Under the pieces are notes generated by a model. It did not search any database. It worked only from the letters and a program-made list of their open reading frames with translations, and was not told the origin of the DNA. From Bacilli bacterium (lineage in GTDB: Bacteria > Bacillota_I > Bacilli_A > RF39 > UBA660), in NCBI GenBank assembly GCA_017887425.1, contig JAGHHZ010000022.1:1-43221 (forward strand): a DNA stretch of 43,221 bases, read 5' to 3'. The first letter of the stretch is position 1. Each line of letters starts with the position of its first letter. Positions 31,912 to 39,754 of this stretch are shown one piece after another. A program made the translations under genes and the position numbers.

Positions 31912-32117
31912 GAGCCTTTTTCATCAGTTAAACCAACAATATAATCGACACTTACATTATAGAATTTTGCTAGTTTCATAACGTGTTCTAAAGGAATTGT
32001 ATAATGACCTAATTCATATCTTGAATAATATTGCTGCGTTATTCCTAATAAATTAGCTATATCTTTTTGTAGATAGTCATTATCTACTCTTAAATCTTTT
32101 AACCTTTTGAAATACAT
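31893..32117 (-). CDS. XRE-family helix-turn-helix regulator
   Basis: 74 residues on the minus strand, starting MYFKRLKDLRVDNDYLQ. The helix-turn-helix is LQKDIANLLGITQQYYSRYELG, followed by a helical tail ending VDYIVGLTDEKG. The ATG at 32117 is chosen because GGAGGG precedes it; an in-frame ATG at 32135 lacks a site. It is divergent from the Nudix gene. Two similar motifs, TTATGTGACACA (about 32167) and TTATGTGTGCCA (about 32184), lie between them and could be its operators. Confidence 0.88.
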   Translation of the reverse strand: MYFKRLKDLRVDNDYLQKDIANLLGITQQYYSRYELGHYTIPLEHVMKLAKFYNVSVDYIVGLTDEKGSKTRKK

Positions 32118-32262
32118 ACTACCCTCCGTTATCATTATTAAAATAGCACAAATAAGAGTTCAAAACTTATGTGACACAATAATTTATGTGTGCCAATACT
32201 TGCCAATTATATTTTGTGTATTTTCACTAAAATTATGTTATAATTTAATTAGGAGATGTTAG

Positions 32263-32694
32263 ATGAAAAGAGAATTTTGTGCTTCAGTTTTTGTAGTAAA
32301 TCCTGTTGATAAAAAAATTTTATTATGTCACCATCAAAGATTTAATCGTTGGGTTCAACCAGGTGGACATATTGAAGATAATGAATTACCAGAAGAAACT
32401 GCTTTAAGAGAAACTTATGAGGAAACTGGTGTTAGAGTTAAATTATTAGGGGAAAGATTTCCAAGAGAAGATGATTTTATAAGACCTTTAGGGATTCAAA
32501 GAAATCGTGGCAAAGATGGTTCCTTACACGTTGATATTACATATGTTGGTGTTCCTTTGGATCAAGACGATGTAATTGAAGATGATGAAATAGATCGTTG
32601 TGCGTGGTTTTCTTTAGAAGAATTAAATGATATTGAAGTATTTCCTGATATAAAAATTAGTTTTAATTATATTTTGAATAATATTATTAAATAG
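32263..32694 (+). CDS. Nudix hydrolase
   Basis: 143 residues. The Nudix box is complete: GHIEDNE, ETALRETYEETGV. The N-terminal CHHQRFNRWVQPGG is typical of the family that hydrolyses nucleoside diphosphates linked to X. Substrate cannot be assigned. TATAAT at 32239-32244 and AGGAGATG support expression. Followed 15 bases later by the unknown acidic protein, so probably co-transcribed with it. Confidence 0.9.
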   Translation: MKREFCASVFVVNPVDKKILLCHHQRFNRWVQPGGHIEDNELPEETALRETYEETGVRVKLLGERFPREDDFIRPLGIQRNRGKDGSLHVDITYVGVPLDQDDVIEDDEIDRCAWFSLEELNDIEVFPDIKISFNYILNNIIK

Positions 32695-32709
32695 AAAGGT
32701 CTTGGGGGA

Positions 32710-33783
32710 ATGGATAAATTTAGAACACTTTATGATGTTTGCTATGATATTTTATATATAGTAACTTGTAATATTAGTAATTTATATCACAATAACGAAG
32801 AGAAACTGTTTTTAGAGTTATATAACTTTTTAATTAGTGATAGTACCCAATTTGAACAAGTATTTGATGATATAACATATTTTAAATTTGAAGAAGATAA
32901 AACTATTTATAAGCGAATAATGATGTTGATTGTTGTTAGTAGCTCTTATTATTTATCTTTATATCAATATGAGCACGATATTAGTCCGGAAGTGAATTTA
33001 AATGTAGTAGAAGAGTTAGAACAATTATCTAGTTGTGATATTGTTAAAATGTTTAATGATTTGGATAATAATCCTAAAGTTGTTGACTATGTTGAAGATT
33101 ATATGGATTTTTCTTCGAAAAATTATATTTTTAGAAATGGTTGCATGGAAACTATTTTGAAAAAAGATAAATTAAGAGAACTTTTAAAAATAAATCCATT
33201 TGAAATTGTTAATTATATTAATTATGTCGATTTAGATAATTTGTTGACGACGGAAAAGTATATTCAGGAATTTATCGACCTTTATGATGCTTCGCTTTCT
33301 TCTACTAAAGATAATGTACCAATTAGCGATGAAGGTGATTCAGATGAGTATCATGAAACTTTCAATGAAATTCTGATTAGTATATTTAGAAATAAAGTAA
33401 ATGAATATTTTGATGAAGATGAAGAACGAATACATACTTTTTATAGTTACATATTTTCTAATATTTATGAAACTTTAACTGTTTTGATTAAAAAAGATAA
33501 AGAACCAGAAACAAAATATCAAAAATTATTAGATTTGTTTGCAGGATGTAATTGTAATTTTGAAGAATTATATATGGCTTTTATGGAAGATGATGACATC
33601 GCATTTATGATAATTGACTTCTTTGTCGATACTAATGATGATTTATATGAAGAAGATTTAATTACTAAAAGAGACGATTTTATGGAAGTAGGCGATATCG
33701 ATACTTTGCGAGATTTAAATCCATATTATGATGAAGAAAATATTGTTTTTGAGCAAATTAAACAAAAAGAGTACCCAAATTAG
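32710..33783 (+). CDS. Hypothetical acidic protein, 357 residues
   Basis: Not recognised. Very rich in Asp, Glu, Tyr and Phe, mostly helical in appearance, without signal peptide or membrane helix. Stretches such as FMEDDDIAFMIIDFF and DTNDDLYEEDLI are strongly acidic. The start codon is ATG at 32710 after GGTCTTGGGGGA. It follows the Nudix gene closely and converges on ddl across a shared terminator. Confidence 0.7.
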   Translation: MDKFRTLYDVCYDILYIVTCNISNLYHNNEEKLFLELYNFLISDSTQFEQVFDDITYFKFEEDKTIYKRIMMLIVVSSSYYLSLYQYEHDISPEVNLNVVEELEQLSSCDIVKMFNDLDNNPKVVDYVEDYMDFSSKNYIFRNGCMETILKKDKLRELLKINPFEIVNYINYVDLDNLLTTEKYIQEFIDLYDASLSSTKDNVPISDEGDSDEYHETFNEILISIFRNKVNEYFDEDEERIHTFYSYIFSNIYETLTVLIKKDKEPETKYQKLLDLFAGCNCNFEELYMAFMEDDDIAFMIIDFFVDTNDDLYEEDLITKRDDFMEVGDIDTLRDLNPYYDEENIVFEQIKQKEYPN

Positions 33784-33792
33784 GTACTTTTT
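33766..33792. terminator. Bidirectional terminator between the acidic protein gene and ddl
   Basis: AGTACC (33770-33775) pairs with GGTACT (33783-33788) over 7 bases. The A-rich left and T-rich right flanks extend the stem and supply U-tracts in both directions. Confidence 0.75.
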
Positions 33793-34711
33793 ATGCGTTT
33801 TCAATTAGTTTTGTTATTAGATCTTTGTAACTTATATTTTCATTTATAATTAATTTTGGATACATACTAATAGGAGTAAATCCTGGTAAAGTATTGATTT
33901 CATTTAAATAAATTTTTTTATAATCGTTATCGTAGAAAAAATCAATTCTAGCTAACCCTTTTAATTCTAATACTTCAAAAATTGTTTTGGCGTATTTTTT
34001 TATTTGTTTTTTTATGTTATCTGGTATATTAGCAATAATATTAGTTTCGGCTATATCGTTTTGATATTTAGTATCATAATCATAAAAGCCATCTTTAGTA
34101 ATAATTTCGCCTACTTCTGAAATTATTAGTTTTTTATCTTCTAAAACAGCGCATTCTAATTCTTGGGCATTAATGTATTTCTCAATTATTACTTTTTTAT
34201 CGTATTTTAAAGCGTTTTTAATCGCTTTTTGATATTCATTTTTATTATGAGCTACTTTAATTCCAATTGAGGAACCGCCATTAGCTGGTTTAATAATAAC
34301 AGGAAATGGGATAGCTAGCTTTTTACCTTTTTGGTATATTTGATAAGGAACTTGAGGAATATTGTAATAGTTTAATATTTGTTTAGTTCTTTGCTTATCC
34401 ATACAAATATAGCTAGATCCTTGTTTGGTTCCAACATATTTTATATTAAATAAGTCTAATAGACCTTGTAGTTTGCCATCTTCACCATTTGTTCCGTGAA
34501 TAATTGGGAAAATAACATCATATTTTTTTATAAACTCAATAATATTTTCGATTTTTTTATTGTTGTTTAACCATTCATTGTTTGGTGTTATATAGATGCA
34601 ATCTAGTTGGAATTTAGTAGTGTCAATATTTTCAATAATTGCTTTAGCAGATTTGCAAGATACATCGTGTTCTGGTGATACACCACCGTATATTAATAAT
34701 ACTTTTTTCAT
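33791..34711 (-). CDS. ddl: D-alanine--D-alanine ligase
   Basis: 306 residues with an ATP-grasp fold. Motifs include LLIYGGVSPEHDVSCKSA, FPIIHGTNGEDGKLQG, VIIKPANGGSSIGI, ARIDFFYD and EINTLPGFTPISMYP. The omega-loop GFYDYDTKY has the Tyr associated with D-Ala-D-Ala rather than D-Ala-D-Lac synthesis. Unlike most ddl genes, it starts 4 bases after cotJC on the same strand, with its AAAGG ribosome binding site inside the cotJC end. That suggests mother-cell expression during sporulation, perhaps to supply cortex precursors. Whether another ddl exists elsewhere is unknown. Confidence 0.95.
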   Translation of the reverse strand: MKKVLLIYGGVSPEHDVSCKSAKAIIENIDTTKFQLDCIYITPNNEWLNNNKKIENIIEFIKKYDVIFPIIHGTNGEDGKLQGLLDLFNIKYVGTKQGSSYICMDKQRTKQILNYYNIPQVPYQIYQKGKKLAIPFPVIIKPANGGSSIGIKVAHNKNEYQKAIKNALKYDKKVIIEKYINAQELECAVLEDKKLIISEVGEIITKDGFYDYDTKYQNDIAETNIIANIPDNIKKQIKKYAKTIFEVLELKGLARIDFFYDNDYKKIYLNEINTLPGFTPISMYPKLIINENISYKDLITKLIENA

Positions 34712-34715
34712 ATTT

Positions 34716-35276
34716 TTAACCTTTAAATTTATTTAAATAATAATCTCTTAATTCTTTGAAACGGTTATAATGAACTACTTCTCTTTGTCTTAAAAAGGTA
34801 AGGGGAGCAATTACATCAGGATCGTTAGTTTGATTAATTAATTTTTCATAAGTTACTCTAGCTCTTTGTTCGGCTGCCATATCACTTTCTAAGTCAGCAC
34901 GGTAATCACCAGTTGCTTCAATGTAAGCAGTTGTGAATGGAACACCACTTGCATCAATTGGAAAATTAGCGTGGTCATGTTGCGTATAATAACCACTTAA
35001 ACCATTAGCTTTTAATTCTTCGATTGTTGCTCCTTTCATTAGTTGTTGAATCATCGTAGCTATCATTTCCCAGTGAGCCATCTCTTCGGTACCAATATCG
35101 GTTAATAGAGCAAACCCTTTTTCATCAGGCATAGTATATCTTTGGTTTAAATATCTTAATGAAGCAGCTAGTTCTGAATCAGGTCCTCCATATTGCGCCA
35201 TCATACTTTTAGCTAGTTTTAAATCTTTTTTAGTAATATTGATAGGATATTCTAATTTTTTTACGTATTTCCACAT
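34716..35276 (-). CDS. cotJC: Spore coat protein CotJC (manganese catalase family)
   Basis: About 186 residues. It starts MWKYVKKLEYPINITKKD. The ferritin-like four-helix core has Glu/His ligands in IGTEEMAHWEMIA and LRQREVVHYNRFKEL, the dinuclear-Mn catalase signature. In Bacillus, CotJC is packaged in the inner coat. The minus-strand ATG at 35276 follows AAAGGAGG; the frame start at 35309 overlaps the cotJAB end. Second gene of the cotJ operon. Confidence 0.94.
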   Translation of the reverse strand: MWKYVKKLEYPINITKKDLKLAKSMMAQYGGPDSELAASLRYLNQRYTMPDEKGFALLTDIGTEEMAHWEMIATMIQQLMKGATIEELKANGLSGYYTQHDHANFPIDASGVPFTTAYIEATGDYRADLESDMAAEQRARVTYEKLINQTNDPDVIAPLTFLRQREVVHYNRFKELRDYYLNKFKG

Positions 35277-35290
35277 AATTAAATCCTCCT

Positions 35291-35713
35291 TTAATTTTCC
35301 CATGGCCAAGGACGATTATCCCACATCCATGGCATATTGTTTAATGCATCACTATTTAGTAAAATTGGCCCAAATCGATCTTGATATAGTTTTAATAGTT
35401 CCTCATTTTCTAAACGGTATTTATTATATAGTTCGATAGCTCTTCTGTCGTCTGGATTAACATCGAGATATAAACTAAGGTCGACCATAGCAAATTCTAA
35501 AGCATCTAAATCAGTAAGCATTTTAGCTTGTTCATTCATTGGTTTAATTTCATATGGTTTTTCATTTTTATATGGTTGATAAAGATTTTTAAACATATTT
35601 CCCCTAATTAGTCCTTGGTATGGATTATATAAATTATCGTTTTGATAATTCATATTTCTTAAATTCTCTCCTTCAAAATTAATATTTTGAGGGTAATTAT
35701 AGTAATTATACAT
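35291..35713 (-). CDS. CotJA-CotJB fusion spore coat protein
   Basis: 140 residues. The N-terminal ~65 residues carry the CotJA pattern (YNPYQGLIRGNMFKNLYQPY, then PYEIKPMNEQ). Residues ~66-140 are CotJB: LDALEFAMVDLSLYLDVNPDD, then YQDRFGPIL and the closing WMWDNRPWPWEN. In Bacillus these are two genes; here they form one frame with no stop or start between the parts. The ribosome binding site is GGAGG. It is directly followed by cotJC, which matches cotJA-cotJB-cotJC order. Confidence 0.88.
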   Translation of the reverse strand: MYNYYNYPQNINFEGENLRNMNYQNDNLYNPYQGLIRGNMFKNLYQPYKNEKPYEIKPMNEQAKMLTDLDALEFAMVDLSLYLDVNPDDRRAIELYNKYRLENEELLKLYQDRFGPILLNSDALNNMPWMWDNRPWPWEN

Positions 35714-35756
35714 ATTTTCCTCCTTTATTTCAGTTTTATCTTATGTTTTTTTAGGC

Positions 35757-35785
35757 ATTATGTATGGGTAAATAGACTATATTTT
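35757..35785 (-). promoter_or_regulatory. Candidate sigma-E promoter of the cotJ operon
   Basis: On the minus strand CATACATAAT (35757-35766) matches the sigma-E -10 (CATACAnT), with an ATA-containing -35 about 13 bases upstream. Bacillus cotJ is sigma-E dependent. The -35 match is weak. Confidence 0.4.
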
Positions 35786-35805
35786 AATAAAATAGGTAAA
35801 AATAC

Positions 35806-35834
35806 TTGCAAAAGTGGTTGAAATTTGTTAGAAT
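35806..35834 (+). promoter_or_regulatory. Promoter of tRNA-His
   Basis: TTGCAA (35806-35811) and TAGAAT (35829-35834), 17-base spacer, about 30 bases before the mature tRNA. Confidence 0.6.
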
Positions 35835-35864
35835 TGTATATGTCAACTTGATTAGTTGATATTT

Positions 35865-35941
35865 GGCGCAATTGGTGAAGGGGTTAACACGGCGGATTGT
35901 GGTTCCGTTATGCAAGGGTTCGAATCCCTTATTGCGCCCCA
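35865..35941 (+). tRNA. tRNA-His (anticodon GTG)
   Basis: A full cloverleaf is visible: G-1 at 35865, acceptor GCGCAAT/ATTGCGC, D arm GTG/CAC, anticodon stem GCGGA/TCCGT with loop TTGTGGT (anticodon GTG), and T arm AAGGG-TTCGAAT-CCCTT. G-1 faces C73, the histidine identity pair, and CCA is encoded. Confidence 0.97.
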
Positions 35942-35954
35942 TAAAGAAATTAAT

Positions 35955-35981
35955 CGAGCTTTAATTAGCTCGGTTTTTTTT
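35955..35981 (+). terminator. Terminator after tRNA-His
   Basis: CGAGCT, TTAATT loop, AGCTCG, then G and eight T. Confidence 0.8.
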
Positions 35982-36007
35982 GTTATAATTTAATCGGTGA
36001 TATTGCT

Positions 36008-36898
36008 ATGAATATTGAAAATATACAAAAAGTATTATTAGAATGTTATTCAAAGGAATTATGTTATCCCAAAGTACGAAATAATTGGAATGAAAATAAT
36101 AAATGCTTTGGTATGTGTGCAATAACAACTTTAATCGTTAACGATTATTTTGGTGGATATATTTGTAAAATTCACGTTGACGGAATTAGTCATTATTTTA
36201 ATTTAGTAGATGATAAAACTATAGATTTAACAGCCAATCAGTTTAATCATGAAATAGACTATAAAGATTATCAAATCGTTGATAGCGGAAAAATATTATC
36301 AGATGATACTAAATATAGATATAACTTATTAAAAGAAAGGGTGATAAATAAATTATTGAAACAAGTCGATGAAGAAGTTTTTAATTGTATGTTTTGTGAT
36401 AAATTAGTTGATAAGTTTCCTAATAATGTGACAGTATTTTTAGGGAAAGATAATGATATAGTATTAGTAGGAGAAGCTCCTGCTAATAACGGATGGAGAA
36501 AAAGTTATAAATTATGGCGTGATATTAATGGAAAAATATTACCTAGTGGAGTTGTATTGCAAAAGTTGTTTAATATTATTGATAGAGATATATTTGAGAC
36601 AACTTTTTTAGAATCAGTAAAATGTTATCCCCTTGAAAGAAAGAATTTGAAAATTTGTTCTAAAAATTGTAAAAATATAATGCTAAAACAATTAAAAATT
36701 TTAAATCCTAAATTAATTATTACTTTAGGGGAATTTCCAACTAGAAATTTACTTAATTTTAAATTTAAAAAGTTTTCAGATGTAGTTGGAAATATATATG
36801 AAGTTGATGGATATAAAATAGTACCTATATATCATCCTAGTCCAATATCTCCCAAAAGTTATATAGACAATGTTCCTATATTTGAAAAATTAAGATAA
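36008..36898 (+). CDS. YunG-like domain fused to a uracil-DNA-glycosylase-like domain
   Basis: 296 residues. The N-terminal part (1-~110) resembles YunG proteins: SKELCYPKVR, CFGMCAITTLIVNDYFGG, HYFNLVDDKTIDLTANQF. The C-terminal part (~125-296) resembles the UDG superfamily, families 4/5: CMFC, ivlVGEAPANNGW, VKCYPLERKN with further cysteines (ICSKNC), LNPKLIITLGEFP and IYHPSP. The four-cysteine pattern suggests an Fe-S cluster. A predicted role is recognition of a damaged base or nucleotide, with an unknown N-terminal function. Fusion of the two is unusual and both halves are divergent, so the call is by motif only. Confidence 0.7.
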   Translation: MNIENIQKVLLECYSKELCYPKVRNNWNENNKCFGMCAITTLIVNDYFGGYICKIHVDGISHYFNLVDDKTIDLTANQFNHEIDYKDYQIVDSGKILSDDTKYRYNLLKERVINKLLKQVDEEVFNCMFCDKLVDKFPNNVTVFLGKDNDIVLVGEAPANNGWRKSYKLWRDINGKILPSGVVLQKLFNIIDRDIFETTFLESVKCYPLERKNLKICSKNCKNIMLKQLKILNPKLIITLGEFPTRNLLNFKFKKFSDVVGNIYEVDGYKIVPIYHPSPISPKSYIDNVPIFEKLR

Positions 36899-36984
36899 AG
36901 TCTGACTTTTTTTTAATGCTAATGTTAAAAATAAAATTTTATGTTATAATTAATTAAGAAGTTTTTTGGGAAAGTGGTGTATTA

Positions 36985-39744
36985 ATGGGAGCATATGAAA
37001 GTGAAGCTAAACTAGAAGAAAAAATGCTTGATCAGCTTGTAAGGCAGGGTTATAAAAAAGTTCAAATAAAAAATGTTGAAGATTTAGAAAGAAATTTTAG
37101 AGAACAAATTAATGAACATAATAAGCTTAAACTAAATGGGGAACCACTTAGTGATAAGGAATTTGAAAGATTAATGGTAAAAATTTCTGGAAAAGGAATT
37201 TTTCAAAGTGCTAAAGAATTAAGACAATTACAAGATATTCAGCGTGATGATGGAACAATTGTATATATTGAATTATTTAATATAAAAGATTGGTGTAAAA
37301 ATATATTTCAAGTTACACATCAAACGACAGTTGAGGGAAAATATACTAATAGATATGATGTAACTATTTTAATTAATGGTCTTCCTTTAGTTCAAATAGA
37401 ACTAAAAAGAAGAGGAATTGATATGAAAGAGGCCTTTGATCAGATAAAAAGGTATAAAAATCATTCATATAATGGATTGTATCGTTTCATTCAAATATTT
37501 GTAATTAGTAATGGTGTAAATACAAAATATTTTGCTAATGGCGATCAAGATTTAAATTATGCTTTTACTTTTTATTGGACGGATGTAAATAATGATAGAA
37601 TTACTAATTTAGAACATTTTTGTACATATTTTTTTGATAGATGCCATATTGCTAAAATGATAGCAAGATATATGATAATAAATGAGACTGAAAAAATTCT
37701 AATAGTTATGAGACCATATCAAGTATATGCTGTTGAAAGTATAATTGATAGAGCTATAAATACTAATAATAATGGCTATGTTTGGCATACAACAGGTTCT
37801 GGGAAAACCATTACGTCATTTAAGACAAGTCAAATATTATCTTTGGAACCAACTATTAATCAAGTCTTTTTCTTAGTGGATAGAAAAGATTTAGATAAAC
37901 AAACACTAGATGAATTTAATAAATTTGATCCAGGGTGTGTCGATATGACAAACGAAACATATAAATTAGTTCAACAAATTAAGGACAGTTCTAAACCTTT
38001 AATAATAACAACAATTCAAAAGATGGCAAATGCTTGCTCTAACCCAAGATATGCTAATATCATGGAAAAATATAAAGATAAAAAAACAATTTTTATTATA
38101 GATGAATGTCATAGAAGTCAATTTGGCGATATGCACAAGCAAATAGAAAAAACATTTACAAATGCTCAATATTTTGGATTTACAGGTACACCAAGATTCG
38201 AAGAAAATAAAAGTCAGGATGGAAGAAGCACTGCTGATATTTTTGATAAGTGTTTGCATACATATTTAATTAAAGATGCTATTAAAGATGGAAATGTGTT
38301 AGGTTTTTCAGTTGACTATATAAAAACAATGAATTTTAATGCGGATGAAAATAGTGATGAGATGGTTGAAGGAATAGATACAGATGAAGTATTTATGTCT
38401 GACGAAAGAATTACTATGATAGCTAATCATATTATAAAACATCATGATGCTAAAACTAGAAATAAAAAGTACAATGCACTTTTTGCAGTATCTTCTATAC
38501 CAATGTTGATTAAATATTATGAAACATTTAAATCTTTAGATCACGATTTAAAAATTGGTGCTATATTTACTTATGGAGCAAATGAAGATTTGAGTAAAAA
38601 ATATGAACACTCAAGAGATACTTTAGATAAATATATGGAAGATTATAATAAAATGTTTAATACTAATTTTTCTACTCATAATTTTGATGGATATTTTAGA
38701 GATATATGCAAAAGAATTAAGAACACAGACATTGATATAGTTATAGTTGTAAATATGTTATTAACTGGTTTTGATGCTAAAAGGTTAAATACTTTATACG
38801 TTGATAAAAGTTTAAAATATCATGATTTAATTCAGGCATTTTCAAGAACAAATAGAGTAGAAACCGATACAAAACCTCATGGGAATATAGTTTGTTATAG
38901 AACCTCTAAGAAAACTGTTGATGAAGCTGTTAGATTGTTTTCACAAACGGATAAAATTGATGATGTTATTATGGCACCTTATAAGACATATTTAGAAAAG
39001 TATATCAAAGCTGTAAATGATTTACTGTTAATTGCTCCAAATGTTGAAAGTATAGAAAAATTAGAGCAAGATGGCAATGAAGAAAACTTGAAGAATTTTA
39101 TTTTAGCATTTAGAGAGGTTGCTAGAATACTAGTTAGCTTAAATACATTTAATGAATTTAATATGAATGACGAAATAATTCCAATGGATTCTCAAAAGTT
39201 TGAAAATTATAAAGGTAAATATTATGAGATTTATAGAAAACTAGTAACTGCAAAAGAAAAGAGTTCTATATTAAATGATATTAGTTTTTCATTAGAGTTA
39301 ATTCAAACAGATAAAATTAACGTCTCATATATTTTAAATTTAATTAGAAATGTTGATTTAACAAATGAAGAACAAAAGCAAAAAGATATTAAAGATATTG
39401 AATCTAAATTAGTTAATGTTACTGATGATGAATTATTCTTAAAATTAGATTTAATTAAGAGATTTTTATCAAATGTATTACCAGTACTAAAGCCTGACGA
39501 TTCAATAGATGAAGCATTAAATATTCATATGAATAAAGAAAGACAAAAAGAAATAGAAAATTTTGCTTTAAAAAATGAAATTGATTTAGAAGTGTTACAA
39601 ACTGTAATTGATGAATTTGAATATAGTGGAATATTTCCTAACGAGCTAATTAGTGAAGCAATTAATGCTCCATTTCTAAAAAAAATTTCATTAATTGATA
39701 ATGTAAAAACATTTATTAAAGGTCTTTTAAGAAAATATTTGTAG
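36985..39744 (+). CDS. hsdR: Type I restriction enzyme, subunit R (HsdR)
   Basis: 919 residues. The N-terminal nuclease domain has IELKRRG (the ExK of PD-(D/E)xK, near residue 138). The SF2 translocase has Walker A HTTGSGKT (near 268), IIDECHRSQFG (DExH, near 372), FGFTGTPRF, and LLTGFDAKRLNTLYVDK and QAFSRTNR later. It is the motor/nuclease that cuts unmodified DNA away from the recognition site, together with HsdM and HsdS. First gene of the RM operon; TATAAT lies about 40 bases upstream. Ribosome binding site AAAGTGGTG. Confidence 0.95.
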   Translation: MGAYESEAKLEEKMLDQLVRQGYKKVQIKNVEDLERNFREQINEHNKLKLNGEPLSDKEFERLMVKISGKGIFQSAKELRQLQDIQRDDGTIVYIELFNIKDWCKNIFQVTHQTTVEGKYTNRYDVTILINGLPLVQIELKRRGIDMKEAFDQIKRYKNHSYNGLYRFIQIFVISNGVNTKYFANGDQDLNYAFTFYWTDVNNDRITNLEHFCTYFFDRCHIAKMIARYMIINETEKILIVMRPYQVYAVESIIDRAINTNNNGYVWHTTGSGKTITSFKTSQILSLEPTINQVFFLVDRKDLDKQTLDEFNKFDPGCVDMTNETYKLVQQIKDSSKPLIITTIQKMANACSNPRYANIMEKYKDKKTIFIIDECHRSQFGDMHKQIEKTFTNAQYFGFTGTPRFEENKSQDGRSTADIFDKCLHTYLIKDAIKDGNVLGFSVDYIKTMNFNADENSDEMVEGIDTDEVFMSDERITMIANHIIKHHDAKTRNKKYNALFAVSSIPMLIKYYETFKSLDHDLKIGAIFTYGANEDLSKKYEHSRDTLDKYMEDYNKMFNTNFSTHNFDGYFRDICKRIKNTDIDIVIVVNMLLTGFDAKRLNTLYVDKSLKYHDLIQAFSRTNRVETDTKPHGNIVCYRTSKKTVDEAVRLFSQTDKIDDVIMAPYKTYLEKYIKAVNDLLLIAPNVESIEKLEQDGNEENLKNFILAFREVARILVSLNTFNEFNMNDEIIPMDSQKFENYKGKYYEIYRKLVTAKEKSSILNDISFSLELIQTDKINVSYILNLIRNVDLTNEEQKQKDIKDIESKLVNVTDDELFLKLDLIKRFLSNVLPVLKPDDSIDEALNIHMNKERQKEIENFALKNEIDLEVLQTVIDEFEYSGIFPNELISEAINAPFLKKISLIDNVKTFIKGLLRKYL

Positions 39745-39754
39745 GAGGTATATT

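Noticed and set aside
36893-36917. Terminator after the YunG-UDG gene
   Set aside because: AAAGTC and GACTTT are separated by one base, too tight for a hairpin; the T-run alone is not enough.
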